From positions 59,645 to 123,644 of the forward strand of contig CANKYR010000001.1 in NCBI GenBank assembly GCA_947488195.1: 64,000 nucleotides of DNA, in the 5' to 3' direction. Below the pieces are notes generated by a model. The model made no database searches, was not told where the DNA came from, and saw nothing but the letters and a program-made list of their open reading frames with translations. The DNA is from Flavobacteriales bacterium. GTDB taxonomy: Bacteria > Bacteroidota > Bacteroidia > Flavobacteriales_D > Sanyastnellaceae. Below are positions 1 through 8,588 of this stretch, one piece after another; the first letter of the stretch is position 1, and each line of letters opens with the position of its first letter. A program made the translations under genes and the position numbers.

Positions 1-350
1 GCATTCAGCTGCATGGGAATTTTGTTCGCTTCGGCGGTATCTGTATTCATGGAAACGAGATACCTTCCATTCAAATCGTAAATGGTAATGAAGAGATTAT
101 TTACCTCGGAGAGTTCACAAACCTTATCTCCCAAAAGCATTGAAATGGAGTCTGGGGCAATGAATCCACCATTTTGAAGTAGCAAGTATTCCAGTGACGC
201 ACGTATAGACTTTTCTTTCTCTGCAATGCGTTCTTCATTGTAGGTAATGTCATGCTCGTAATGGTCGAGCCACGCCACAATTCCTGTTGCCACAAACGAG
301 ATGACAATGACGGAAAAAAGCGAAACGTATATGCGCGAGCGTAAAGTCAT
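1..350 (-). CDS. Partial membrane sensor protein, probably a sensor histidine kinase (N-terminus only)
   Basis: Reading leftwards from an ATG at 350-348, the frame stays open to the window edge (116 codons), so only the N-terminus is visible. It begins MTLRSRIYVSLF, followed by one hydrophobic helix at about residues 8-28. A charged segment comes next (EERIAEKEKSIRASLEYLL) and then a globular part containing ITIYDLNGRYLVSMN. One membrane helix, a linker and a periplasmic sensor-like region are typical of the N-terminus of Bacteroidota sensor histidine kinases. The kinase core lies outside the window, so this is inference. The start lies 4 nt after the stop of the upstream exported protein (355-1170), so the two are probably co-transcribed. 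It could instead be another single-pass sensor or a diguanylate-cyclase-like protein. Confidence 0.6.
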   Translation of the reverse strand, partial: MTLRSRIYVSLFSVIVISFVATGIVAWLDHYEHDITYNEERIAEKEKSIRASLEYLLLQNGGFIAPDSISMLLGDKVCELSEVNNLFITIYDLNGRYLVSMNTDTAEANKIPMQLN

Positions 351-354
351 GGGA

Positions 355-1170
355 TTAAAAATCGAAATTATCTGAATCGCGTGGTTTTGTGTTGGCTGGA
401 ATAATGCTCAACCCAATGACCATTGGATAAATTTCAGTTTGAAATTTATTGTTGCAAAAAAGTGGAGTTAAGGATCGCGAAGCGAAGAATATTAGATTCT
501 GAAACCCCACGCGCAAGCACGCTTCCGTGTTGAATCTATTGACATAAATTTCTTCGCTGTTTTTTCGAATGATGGTGGCTTCATTGGTCTTGTGCATTTG
601 ATACGTGCTGTTCGCATAGCGATAGCTCTCTTGCACGCCAAAGGCAACATGCACATTATTCTTGAAGGTGTTCTTGCTATTTATTTCAAACATAAATGGA
701 ACAGAAACCGAAAAAGAACGCAGCTGGTTTTTCAAATAATTGATTGTATCAGTATGCATTTGGGTTTCTGTGCCGGTATTAATGAACTTGAAATTATCTT
801 GGAATCCGATTTGCTGATAGCCCAATGAAATTCCAGAAAAAAATCCGAATCTATTCCCAATCAATTGCTTTTTGTATTCAACAAGATTTAAACGAATTGA
901 GAAAGATTGCTTCGGCTGTATAGGAAACGTTTCGTTTTGCAATGAAACCAGCCCGAAATCAACACCAGTGAAGAAGCACATGTATCGAATATAGTCTTTG
1001 GAATTGTAATCGTCTTCTAGAATTTGCAGAGGAGCCAATTCGAAGTCCTCGACATTAATTTCCGGAAAAGGCACCACCGTATCGGGGGGTAGAACAAAGT
1101 CAAGGCTATCAGTTTGCCCGAAACAGATTATCGCAGGGGAAAAGATGAATATAAAAATCAGTCGCTTCAT
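355..1170 (-). CDS. Exported protein, probable outer-membrane beta-barrel (uncharacterised)
   Basis: A 271-residue protein that starts MKRLIFIFIFSPAIICFGQ, a clear signal peptide with likely cleavage after FGQ. The mature part alternates polar and hydrophobic residues, as in GFFSGISLGYQQIGF, YRYANSTYQMH and ACLRVGFQNLIFFAS. This pattern fits short beta strands of the PorT-like outer-membrane barrels common in Bacteroidota. No catalytic motif is visible. It precedes the partial sensor gene by 4 nt, so the pair may form an envelope-sensing operon. Its start region overlaps, on the opposite strand, only the discarded upstream extension of rlmN. Function unknown. Confidence 0.75.
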   Translation of the reverse strand: MKRLIFIFIFSPAIICFGQTDSLDFVLPPDTVVPFPEINVEDFELAPLQILEDDYNSKDYIRYMCFFTGVDFGLVSLQNETFPIQPKQSFSIRLNLVEYKKQLIGNRFGFFSGISLGYQQIGFQDNFKFINTGTETQMHTDTINYLKNQLRSFSVSVPFMFEINSKNTFKNNVHVAFGVQESYRYANSTYQMHKTNEATIIRKNSEEIYVNRFNTEACLRVGFQNLIFFASRSLTPLFCNNKFQTEIYPMVIGLSIIPANTKPRDSDNFDF

Positions 1171-1202
1171 GAAAAGTCAATGTGATTCAAATGTAAGCTA
1201 TC

Positions 1203-1210
1203 TATCTTTG
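1203..1210 (+). promoter_or_regulatory. -7 promoter element TAnnTTTG of rlmN
   Basis: The octamer TATCTTTG matches the Bacteroidota sigma-A -7 consensus TAnnTTTG. Its last base is only 6 nt before the rlmN ATG at 1217. A transcript starting the usual few bases downstream would have almost no 5' leader. No clear -33 TTTG was seen. Confidence 0.55.
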
Positions 1211-1216
1211 CACGGC

Positions 1217-2281
1217 ATGAATACAAAAAAGGATTTGCGAGAATTGAGTTCGGAAGAACTAATGTCCGAGTTGAAAGAATTGGGCGCACCTTCGTTTCGT
1301 GCGAAGCAGATTCGAGAATGGATGTGGCAGAGAGGTGCTGCAAGTATTTCAGAGATGCAGAATTTGCCCAAAGAATTACGTGAGGTACTCGATGGGAAGT
1401 ATTACTTAACTAAAGCCGTCTTGCATGAGCAACAAATAAGCGCGGACAAGACCATTAAATGTGCGTTCAAGGTAGACGGAGACAAGGTTGTAGAAGGGGT
1501 GCTAATTCCTTCAACGAAGCGCATGACGGCTTGTATTTCTTCGCAAGTGGGCTGCAGCTTGGCGTGTAAATTCTGTGCTACAGGCAGATTGAAAATGTTG
1601 CGCAATTTAACAGGAGGAGAGATTTTCGATCAGGTGAATTATTTGCGCAACGAGGCGCTTACGCGATACAAGACTCCGCTTACAAACATTGTGTATATGG
1701 GCATGGGAGAGCCGTTGCTCAATTACAACAACATGATGCATTCCATTCAATGGATTACCAGTCCGGAAGGATTGGGCATGTCGCCTCAGCGCATTACTGT
1801 GAGCACAGCGGGAATAGCCAAAATGATTAAAAAGCTTGGCGACGATAAGGTTAAGTTTAACCTAGCGCTTTCGCTGCACGCAGCGAACGACGTGAAGCGC
1901 AGCAAGATCATGGAGATTAACGACTCGAATAACTTGGCCGCTCTTTCCGAAGCCTTGAAGTATTTCCATGAGGCTACAGGAACACGCATAACGTTCGAAT
2001 ACATCATTTTCAAAGACTTCAACGATACAATCCAAGATGCAAAAGAATTGGCTGAATTTTGCAAGCAGCTTCCAGTTAAAATAAATATTATAGAATACAA
2101 TCCGATCGATGACGGGGAGTTTCAACAGGCCAGTCCTGAGCGCGTAGATGCTTTTGCGAAATTTTTGGAAAGCAAGAATATGATTGTGAATGTTCGTCGT
2201 TCAAGAGGAAAAGATATTGATGCGGCGTGCGGACAATTGGCCAACAAGAACAAATCTGCTGGTGAACGTGTTTTTAAATAA
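1217..2281 (+). CDS. rlmN: Dual-specificity RNA methyltransferase RlmN (radical SAM)
   Basis: RlmN methylates C2 of A2503 in 23S rRNA and of A37 in some tRNAs by radical SAM chemistry. The protein has 355 residues from the ATG chosen here. The [4Fe-4S]-binding CxxxCxxC motif appears as CSLACKFCATG near residues 112-119. The family signatures YMGMGEPLLNY and LSLHAAND follow, and the C-terminal cysteine that carries the transient methyl group lies in AACGQL near residue 337. An upstream in-frame ATG at 1145 would add 24 residues unlike the family and would overlap the divergent gene. The ATG at 1217 sits just behind a TAnnTTTG element and begins with the typical MNTKKDLRELSSEEL region. Identification is secure. 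Confidence 0.97.
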   Translation: MNTKKDLRELSSEELMSELKELGAPSFRAKQIREWMWQRGAASISEMQNLPKELREVLDGKYYLTKAVLHEQQISADKTIKCAFKVDGDKVVEGVLIPSTKRMTACISSQVGCSLACKFCATGRLKMLRNLTGGEIFDQVNYLRNEALTRYKTPLTNIVYMGMGEPLLNYNNMMHSIQWITSPEGLGMSPQRITVSTAGIAKMIKKLGDDKVKFNLALSLHAANDVKRSKIMEINDSNNLAALSEALKYFHEATGTRITFEYIIFKDFNDTIQDAKELAEFCKQLPVKINIIEYNPIDDGEFQQASPERVDAFAKFLESKNMIVNVRRSRGKDIDAACGQLANKNKSAGERVFK

Positions 2282-2312
2282 TTGAGTAAACTTTAAAACT
2301 AAATATTTCAAC

Positions 2313-2681
2313 ATGAAAAAAGTAATATTATTCGCCGCAATTGCGGTAGGTCTTGCATCATGCGGTGGATGGAACGACGAAAAACGCGCAGAGGTTAAAT
2401 CTGAATGCGGGAAAACTGTGGGCAGTCTTTATTCGAAAGAGGACGGCGTGAAAATTTGCGATTGCGTTTCGACAAAGATCTCAGAGAAATTTCCGAAGGC
2501 AGATTACAAGCCAAGCGATGTAAACGACCAAACGAAAGAGTGTATCAAAGACGGGAAATATGTTGATATTTTGACCAAAGAATTGGAGGAGTCTTTCAAT
2601 AAGTTAGAAAGCGATGCTGACTCTTTAACAAAAGCCTTGGAGTCTCAGATGGACGATGAAATGAGTAAGCTTACTGAGTAA
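2313..2681 (+). CDS. Small lipoprotein, uncharacterised
   Basis: A 122-residue protein starting MKKVILFAAIAVGLASCGG, a type II signal peptide with lipobox LASC, so it should be lipidated at Cys17. The rest is strongly charged and has four more cysteines (CGK, CDC, CIK), which could form two disulfides or bind metal. The C-terminal third is an acidic, helical, Glu/Asp/Lys/Ser-rich stretch. It lies 31 nt after rlmN, and its stop codon directly abuts the ispG start codon, so it is likely co-transcribed with ispG. No named family is recognised. Confidence 0.8.
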   Translation: MKKVILFAAIAVGLASCGGWNDEKRAEVKSECGKTVGSLYSKEDGVKICDCVSTKISEKFPKADYKPSDVNDQTKECIKDGKYVDILTKELEESFNKLESDADSLTKALESQMDDEMSKLTE

Positions 2682-4595
2682 ATGAAACCATTCTGCGAAG
2701 ATTTATTTGGCTACAAGCGTATTAAAACGAGCCATGTAACCATAGGTGAATTAACCATGGGAGGCGATGCGCCCATTCGCGTCCAGTCCATGACCACGGC
2801 AGACACCATGAATACTGAAGCTACCGTTGCTGAAAGTATTCGCATGATTGAAGCCGGTTGTGAGTTGGTGCGAATTACCGCTCCTAGTAAAAATGAAGCT
2901 GAAAATCTTCGCAACATTCGCGAAGAACTTCAAAAAGCTGGTTATAACATTCCCCTTGTGGCAGATATTCACTTCACTCCGAACGCCGCCGAAATAGCGG
3001 CTCGCATAGTAGAGAAGGTTCGTGTGAATCCGGGGAATTACGCGGACAAAAAGAAATTTGAGGAAATTGTATACACAGATGAATCTTACGCTGCTGAATT
3101 GAAGCGCATTCGCGAGCGATTCATTCCACTTGTAGAAATTTGCAAAGAACACGGAACAGCAATGCGCATTGGAACGAACCATGGTTCCCTCTCTGATCGC
3201 ATTCTTAGTCGTTATGGAGACACCCCTGAAGGCATGGTGGAATCGGCCATGGAGTTCATTCGCATTTGTCTCGATTGCAATTACAAGAATTTGGTTATTT
3301 CCATGAAAGCGTCTAATCCGCAAGTGATGGTGCAAGCCTATCGTTTGTTGGTTCAAACACTTTTGGAAGCGGGTGAAGTTTTTCCTTTGCACCTCGGTGT
3401 TACAGAGGCGGGTGATGGTGAAGATGGAAGAATTAAATCGGCTATTGGAATTGGTACTTTGTTGGAAGACGGCATTGGCGATACCGTTCGTGTTTCATTG
3501 ACTGAAGCCCCGGAAGCAGAGATGCCTGTAGCGAAATTGTTGGTTGATCGTTATGCGAATAGAACGCTTGGATTACACATTCCTGCGGAAGAAATTCCAA
3601 TTGATTTTTTCTCTTATTCAAGAAGACACACACACGAAGTTTTAAATATTGGAGGAAAAAATGTTCCGCGTGTTTTCGCGGATTATTCGAACCGCGAATC
3701 GATTACTGCGGCTTCACTTTTCGCAGTGGGTTACGCATATTCAATAGATATGGACAAGTGGAATTTGTCTGATTCGGCTTGCGATTATTTGTTTGTTGGA
3801 AAGAACACGGTGAATTTTGAAATTCCTGGAACCCTTGGTGTTGCTATGGAACACGCAGCATGGCTTCAACATAAAAATAGAGATCGTCATTATCCAGTTT
3901 TATCTTCAAGCGAATACACCCAACCGAATGAACGTTCGGGCGAGTTGAATTTTGTTGAAGTTGAATTGGAAGATTTAACAGAAAGTTTTTTAGCCGTGTT
4001 GAAACAAGATTCAACTGTTGTGTTGTTGTTGAAGTCTTCGCATGAGTATGTTGTGCAGCACAGAAGAACGGCGATTTTCCGTTTGATGAATCACGGCGTC
4101 ACTTGTCCGGTTGTTCTTTCTTCCACCTACAACATCGAAGAGGAAGCGTACACGCTTTATTCTTCAACCGACGTAGGAGCCTTGTTACTAGACGGATTGG
4201 GCGATGGCGTTCTTATTTCTAGCAGTCAATCTTCTTTGGCGAAATCGAATGCGATTGCATTTGGAATTCTTCAAGCCACGCGCACACGTATTTCAAGAAC
4301 AGAGTATATTTCTTGTCCAAGTTGTGGAAGAACGCTTTTCGATCTTCAAGAGACTACGGCTAAGATTCGTTCACGCACCTCGCATTTGAAGGGCGTGAAG
4401 ATCGGAATCATGGGTTGCATTGTGAACGGTCCGGGTGAAATGGCCGATGCCGATTACGGATACGTTGGAACAGGCGTTGGTAAGATTACGCTTTACAAAG
4501 AGAAGAATGTGGTGAAGAAAAACATTGACGAAGCACAAGCTGTTGATGAGCTTATCTCACTTATTAAGGAATATGGCGATTGGGTTGAACCCTGA
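2682..4595 (+). CDS. ispG: 4-hydroxy-3-methylbut-2-en-1-yl diphosphate synthase IspG (long, insert-bearing form)
   Basis: IspG (GcpE) catalyses the penultimate step of the MEP isoprenoid pathway, the reductive opening of methylerythritol cyclodiphosphate to HMBPP. At 637 residues it is far longer than the roughly 370-residue E. coli enzyme. This is the form with a large middle domain, known from plants, Chlamydiae and Bacteroidota. The N-terminal TIM barrel shows GGDAPIRVQSMTTADT, VADIHF and VRVNPGN. The iron-sulfur ligands are CPSC near residues 544-548 and the Cys of GIMGCIVNGPGEMADADYG near 578. The ATG immediately follows the lipoprotein stop with no gap, suggesting translational coupling. 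The MEP gene dxr is also in this window but is not linked. Confidence 0.97.
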   Translation: MKPFCEDLFGYKRIKTSHVTIGELTMGGDAPIRVQSMTTADTMNTEATVAESIRMIEAGCELVRITAPSKNEAENLRNIREELQKAGYNIPLVADIHFTPNAAEIAARIVEKVRVNPGNYADKKKFEEIVYTDESYAAELKRIRERFIPLVEICKEHGTAMRIGTNHGSLSDRILSRYGDTPEGMVESAMEFIRICLDCNYKNLVISMKASNPQVMVQAYRLLVQTLLEAGEVFPLHLGVTEAGDGEDGRIKSAIGIGTLLEDGIGDTVRVSLTEAPEAEMPVAKLLVDRYANRTLGLHIPAEEIPIDFFSYSRRHTHEVLNIGGKNVPRVFADYSNRESITAASLFAVGYAYSIDMDKWNLSDSACDYLFVGKNTVNFEIPGTLGVAMEHAAWLQHKNRDRHYPVLSSSEYTQPNERSGELNFVEVELEDLTESFLAVLKQDSTVVLLLKSSHEYVVQHRRTAIFRLMNHGVTCPVVLSSTYNIEEEAYTLYSSTDVGALLLDGLGDGVLISSSQSSLAKSNAIAFGILQATRTRISRTEYISCPSCGRTLFDLQETTAKIRSRTSHLKGVKIGIMGCIVNGPGEMADADYGYVGTGVGKITLYKEKNVVKKNIDEAQAVDELISLIKEYGDWVEP

Positions 4596-4603
4596 CGCAG
4601 AGC

Positions 4604-5746
4604 CTAGGATACAATCCTTATCTCTTTCAAGAATTTTCTAGCTATATCCTTCGCTTCTTCAATATTCGTGTTACACACTGTAATGTGTCCCATTTTACGG
4701 AAGGGCTTGGTGTCTTCTTTTCCGTATAAATGAATATAAGCACCTTCGGTGTGAAGGACTTCTTCTATGTTTTCGTAGCGTGCTTTTCCTTCAAATCCTT
4801 TTTCACCCAACAGGTTAATCATGACGGCTGGTGTGCGCAGTCCTGCGCTACCTAGAGGCATATTCAAGATTGCACGAAGGTGCATGCCGTATTGCGAAAC
4901 GAAGCACGCTTCAATGGTATGGTGGCCGCTGTTGTGTGGGCGCGGAGCGATTTCATTCACCAATAAGTTTCCATCTTCCGTAAGGAATAATTCAATGGCT
5001 AATAACCCAACGTGTTCGAGTTTGTTGGCGATGTCGGTTGCTATTTTTTTCGCGTTGTTTTCAATTTCAACGTTCACGTTGGCTGGAGAGAAAATGAATT
5101 CTACTAAGTTCGCTTCCGGATTGAATTCCATTTCAACCAAAGGAAAAGTAGTCAGTGCCCCGCTTTCATTTCGAGCAACAATCACTGCAAGTTCTTTCAC
5201 GAAAGGAACGAATTCTTCCAACACGCTGGGGGCATCGAACGCGGCGTTAAACTCTGCTTCTGTGCGAAGAGGAGTTACGCCTTTCCCGTCGTATCCGCCT
5301 TTGCGAAGCTTCTGCATGAACGGTCCTTTTTCCTTAAAAAGTAAAGCGTCTTCAGCGTTGTCTATCAAATGAAAAGGCGCGGTTGGTATGTTATTCGCTT
5401 TGTAAAATTGTTTTTGAAGTCCTTTGTCTTGTATGGTGCGAAGCGCTTGTGGCGTTGGAAATACTTTTTTTCCAAGACGTTCCAATTCTTCAAGAGCTTC
5501 AATATTTACGTGTTCAATTTCAATAGTCAGAACATCTAACGTTTTTCCGAAATCGAGTACGGTTTGATAGTCGTTGAAATTTCCAACAACGAAATTATTC
5601 GCAAGGTCAGCGCAGGGCGCATTAACCGAAGGGTCTAATACAGCAATGTAAATGTTGAAGTTAACAGCTTCTTGAATGAGCATTCTGCCTAACTGTCCTC
5701 CACCTAAAATTCCAAGTTTGGTTGTAAGATCTACTTGATGATTCAT
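4604..5746 (-). CDS. purK: N5-carboxyaminoimidazole ribonucleotide synthase PurK
   Basis: PurK uses ATP and bicarbonate to carboxylate AIR to N5-CAIR in purine synthesis. The 380-residue length is normal. The N-terminal nucleotide-binding region is LGILGGGQLGRMLIQEA, the ATP-grasp core includes LRKGGYDGKGV, and the metal-binding end of the active site is VNEIAPRPHNSGHHTIEA. The gene is convergent with ispG, with only 8 nt between the stops, so there is little room for a terminator. Its ATG lies 4 nt behind a perfect TAnnTTTG box, suggesting a leaderless or near-leaderless message. PurE is not in the window. Confidence 0.97.
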   Translation of the reverse strand: MNHQVDLTTKLGILGGGQLGRMLIQEAVNFNIYIAVLDPSVNAPCADLANNFVVGNFNDYQTVLDFGKTLDVLTIEIEHVNIEALEELERLGKKVFPTPQALRTIQDKGLQKQFYKANNIPTAPFHLIDNAEDALLFKEKGPFMQKLRKGGYDGKGVTPLRTEAEFNAAFDAPSVLEEFVPFVKELAVIVARNESGALTTFPLVEMEFNPEANLVEFIFSPANVNVEIENNAKKIATDIANKLEHVGLLAIELFLTEDGNLLVNEIAPRPHNSGHHTIEACFVSQYGMHLRAILNMPLGSAGLRTPAVMINLLGEKGFEGKARYENIEEVLHTEGAYIHLYGKEDTKPFRKMGHITVCNTNIEEAKDIARKFLKEIRIVS

Positions 5747-5750
5747 TTTT

Positions 5751-5758
5751 CAAAGATA
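5751..5758 (-). promoter_or_regulatory. -7 promoter element of purK
   Basis: On the minus strand this reads TATCTTTG, a perfect TAnnTTTG. Only 4 nt separate it from the purK ATG, so transcription would begin at or very near the start codon. Confidence 0.6.
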
Positions 5759-5817
5759 GAATTTCTTTCGCGGAAATAGATTTACATGTGTAAATTGCCG
5801 CTCATATAAACTTCAAC

Positions 5818-6888
5818 ATGAAAAAAATTCTATTTTTTGTTTTAGCCTTAAGTGCTAGTCTAACACAAGCTCAATCCTTAACCGACATTGAAGGAGTTGA
5901 ATACGACCCGACCAATCAGATCTTTTTAGTTGGAAATGGAAACAACGTCGTGCGTATGCACAGCGATGCAGTTCCACAGGGCACGTTGGGTGCAGCGAAA
6001 TCGAATTACGGTATGGAAGTCATGAACGGCGTATTATTTTCTATAGTTGGAAGTGCAGTGAAGGGTTACGATGTGACCACTGGCGCGCAGGTTATGACCA
6101 TTACACTTTCGGGTACTACATTTCTGAACGGAATGGCAAGTAACGGAACCGACAAATTGTGGGTGTCTGATTTTTCGGCGAAGAAAATTCATGAAGTGAA
6201 TGTTGCAGATCTTGCAGCACCTTCAAGTTCTATTGTTGTTGCGAATACCACGAGCACGCCGAACGGATTGACTTACGACGCAGCAAACAACAGATTGGTT
6301 ATGGTAAGTTGGGGCGCGAACGCATCTATCAAAGCGATTGATTTAGCAACGTACACGCTATCTGTTATCACCACAACTAACCTCGGAAATTGCGACGGTG
6401 TTGATCACGATTCTTATGGAAATTACTACGTGAGTTCTTGGAGTCCGAATGCGATTACGAAGTTCTCTAACGACTTTACCACAACGTCTACAGTAACTGT
6501 TACAGGCGGTGTTTCTAGCGCGGCAGATATTTGTTACGCTGAAGAGTTAGATACCTTGGCTATTCCATGTACAGGAAACAACGTGGTGAAATTCGTAGGA
6601 TTTAATCCGTCGTTTGTTGTGGAAGGAAACGCCTCTGAATTTCAGGCCTACGGATATCCAACTGAAGTAAAAGACATGTTCACCGTTGGATTCGATTTGC
6701 CTCAGGCTGTTGATGTAAACATTCGTTTATTCGATGTGAATGGAAGATTGGTGAATGAAGTCATAAATAGAACGTTTCCACAAGGAAATAATCAGGTGGT
6801 TTTAACTGAACTTCCTTCTGAAAGCGGAATATACTTCGTTCAAGTTTGGGCAGGAACGCACCTTTCAGTGGTTTCATTCATTCGCTAA
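5818..6888 (+). CDS. Secreted beta-propeller protein with T9SS sorting domain
   Basis: A 356-residue protein. The signal peptide is MKKILFFVLALSASLTQAQS. The body has repeated motifs of SMP-30/NHL-like propellers: IEGVEYDPTNQIFLVGNGN, NGMASNGTDKLWVSDFSAK, PNGLTYDAANNRLVMVSW and DGVDHDSYGNYYVSSW. The last 75 or so residues form a type A T9SS C-terminal domain, with the hallmark VNIRLFDVNGRLVNEV and the ending ESGIYFVQVWAG. It should pass through the Sec and type IX systems and be anchored or released at the cell surface. Substrate unknown. The downstream gene starts inside its stop codon, so the two are translationally coupled. Confidence 0.85.
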   Translation: MKKILFFVLALSASLTQAQSLTDIEGVEYDPTNQIFLVGNGNNVVRMHSDAVPQGTLGAAKSNYGMEVMNGVLFSIVGSAVKGYDVTTGAQVMTITLSGTTFLNGMASNGTDKLWVSDFSAKKIHEVNVADLAAPSSSIVVANTTSTPNGLTYDAANNRLVMVSWGANASIKAIDLATYTLSVITTTNLGNCDGVDHDSYGNYYVSSWSPNAITKFSNDFTTTSTVTVTGGVSSAADICYAEELDTLAIPCTGNNVVKFVGFNPSFVVEGNASEFQAYGYPTEVKDMFTVGFDLPQAVDVNIRLFDVNGRLVNEVINRTFPQGNNQVVLTELPSESGIYFVQVWAGTHLSVVSFIR

Positions 6889-7466
6889 TGAGAGTCTTTC
6901 TATTCTGTAGTTTTTTGTTGTTCGGGTTAAATGGCATTGCCCAGCCCGACGACTACGTGAATGCACTTCCTTCGAATGATAGTCAGAAGGAAAATATGAA
7001 TGATCTCACGAACAGAGAGCGTACAGTTGTTGGCGGCTCATTGGGCCTTGGATTAAGCTCTTCGAATGGATCAGGCATGTTCTATGGGGCTTTAACACCA
7101 CTTGTTGGATATAGAGTTACGGAGAGACTTTCTGCAGGAGTTGGATTCAATTACACCTATTACAAAACACGTCTTTACGAAGAGCAGATATACGCAGGTA
7201 TTGCTTGGGCACGATTCGGATTGTTCAATGGATTATTTGCTTGCGCAGAGATTAATCAAGTGAATGCACCTACTTATTCCTTTGGAGGAATGCAAAGAGA
7301 AACCTTTCCTTTGGTTTTAGCCGGCGGAGGAATATCGCAAGGTATTGGACACGGATTGGGTACCTATTTCCAAATCATGTACGACTTTACAGAAGAAGAG
7401 CGGTCACCTTATGGACCGCTCGTTATTCGTGGTGGGTTGCTTATTCCCTTGAGCCCAAGGAAATAA
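6888..7466 (+). CDS. Exported outer-membrane-like protein, uncharacterised
   Basis: A 192-residue protein from the ATG at 6888, which overlaps the upstream TAA by one base (TAATG). A longer frame begins at 6846, but the signal peptide MRVFLFCSFLLFGLNGIAQ fits the internal start exactly. The mature part has Gly-rich, alternating strands (GGSLGLGLSSSNGSGMFYG, LSAGVGFNYTYYKT) and ends with RGGLLIPLSPRK, the profile of a small outer-membrane beta-barrel. Coupling to the propeller protein suggests a shared role at the surface. No family name can be given. Confidence 0.75.
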   Translation: MRVFLFCSFLLFGLNGIAQPDDYVNALPSNDSQKENMNDLTNRERTVVGGSLGLGLSSSNGSGMFYGALTPLVGYRVTERLSAGVGFNYTYYKTRLYEEQIYAGIAWARFGLFNGLFACAEINQVNAPTYSFGGMQRETFPLVLAGGGISQGIGHGLGTYFQIMYDFTEEERSPYGPLVIRGGLLIPLSPRK

Positions 7467-7467
7467 A

Positions 7468-8532
7468 TTACAATCCCAGTTTCGCAGCAATCTCTTTCGG
7501 AAGAGCGTCTTTGTGCACAATCATACAAACCGTTTTGTAACGGAAGTAAGGAACTGAGATGTATTGGAATCCTTCATTGGCAAGTCCTTCCGTGCCCCAA
7601 GAGTTTTTCACCAAGTAATACGAATTTCCTTTTTCGTCTTTCGCTGTTCCTGTAATGTGCATGAGGTGGTCGTCTGTTGTTTCGAAGCTATCGAATGCCT
7701 CTTGTCTTTTTGTTTGATCGATCTTCGGTTCGTTTTGAAACGATTCAACAAACGCGAATCCCTTTCTTGCATCGAAAGTTTTTTCGCTCACATCGGCATC
7801 CCAAGCAATGGTGTATCCCTTGCCTAGTGCAAAGTCTGCAACGCTTTGAAACTCGTCGAGCGGTAAATTGTAATAAGATTTTTTCGCCCAGTTGTCTGGA
7901 ATTTCCAAAACGAAAGACGAATAGAAAGGATGGTGTGCGAAGGATGTTAGGCACACATATTCTTTCGCATTAATTTTCATTGCATCTCGAAAAGATGCAG
8001 GGGTGTATGACGCTCCGTTGTATTTGAATTCGGCAGGAGCAGCTCCAATCTCGTTATCTAGAATTCCAGTTACATATTTTTGATATCCGTTGGTTGGAGA
8101 TGATACAGCCTCGTTTATCATGGCCATTAGTTTTTCGTCTAATGCATCGTGATTGTAGGTAGAAGCTCCGTTTACAAATCCAGAATATGCTTCTTCCGGA
8201 ACAATTCCGTATTCTTCAATGATTGAAAGCACATCGTGACTCAATCCACCTGGACCGAATTGTTGTTTGCCTTGAAAGCGCACATAGCTCTCGGCTTTCT
8301 TCGGATATGTTAGACGTACATTGTACATTTCTGAAAGGTCAACAGCTTTGTTTCCTTTGCGAATAATTTCAGATTCAATGAACGAAGTGGTAGCGAAGCT
8401 CCAGCACGTGCCTGTCTTACATTGGTCTTCAACGTTACCATGTGCGTTGTCTTTAGCAACTTTAAATTCTTGTGCAGAAGAAGTAAACGTTGCTGCTAGA
8501 ATGATGAAAGAAAAAAGAATTGATTTTTTCAC
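7468..8532 (-). CDS. Secreted papain-like cysteine peptidase (C1, bleomycin-hydrolase/PepC type)
   Basis: The active-site cysteine motif QCKTGTCWSFA lies near the mature N-terminus. The catalytic His and Asn are in DDHLMHITGTAKD and YLVKNSWG near the C-terminus. The order Cys, His, Asn and the wording TGTCWSF match the C1B bleomycin hydrolase/aminopeptidase C branch. Unlike cytosolic PepC it has a signal peptide (KKSILFSFIILAATFTSSAQ), so it acts outside the cytoplasm. I chose the GTG at 8532 because it puts the signal peptide at the very N-terminus. An ATG at 8568 would add 12 residues and leave 20 nt to the divergent ddl start. The gene is convergent with the upstream barrel gene, separated by one base. 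Confidence 0.85.
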   Translation of the reverse strand: MKKSILFSFIILAATFTSSAQEFKVAKDNAHGNVEDQCKTGTCWSFATTSFIESEIIRKGNKAVDLSEMYNVRLTYPKKAESYVRFQGKQQFGPGGLSHDVLSIIEEYGIVPEEAYSGFVNGASTYNHDALDEKLMAMINEAVSSPTNGYQKYVTGILDNEIGAAPAEFKYNGASYTPASFRDAMKINAKEYVCLTSFAHHPFYSSFVLEIPDNWAKKSYYNLPLDEFQSVADFALGKGYTIAWDADVSEKTFDARKGFAFVESFQNEPKIDQTKRQEAFDSFETTDDHLMHITGTAKDEKGNSYYLVKNSWGTEGLANEGFQYISVPYFRYKTVCMIVHKDALPKEIAAKLGL

Positions 8533-8588
8533 AACAAATAATTTTTGGAAAGTTAAGGAGATTGTCATCTTTGTAAAAACAAATACGA

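Noticed and set aside
1145-1216. Extended N-terminus of RlmN
   Set aside because: Not like the family, overlaps the divergent exported-protein gene, and lies upstream of the -7 box.
8533-8568. ATG start at 8568 for the C1 peptidase
   Set aside because: It would put 12 residues before an already complete signal peptide and leave only 20 nt to the divergent ddl start. Kept as an alternative only.
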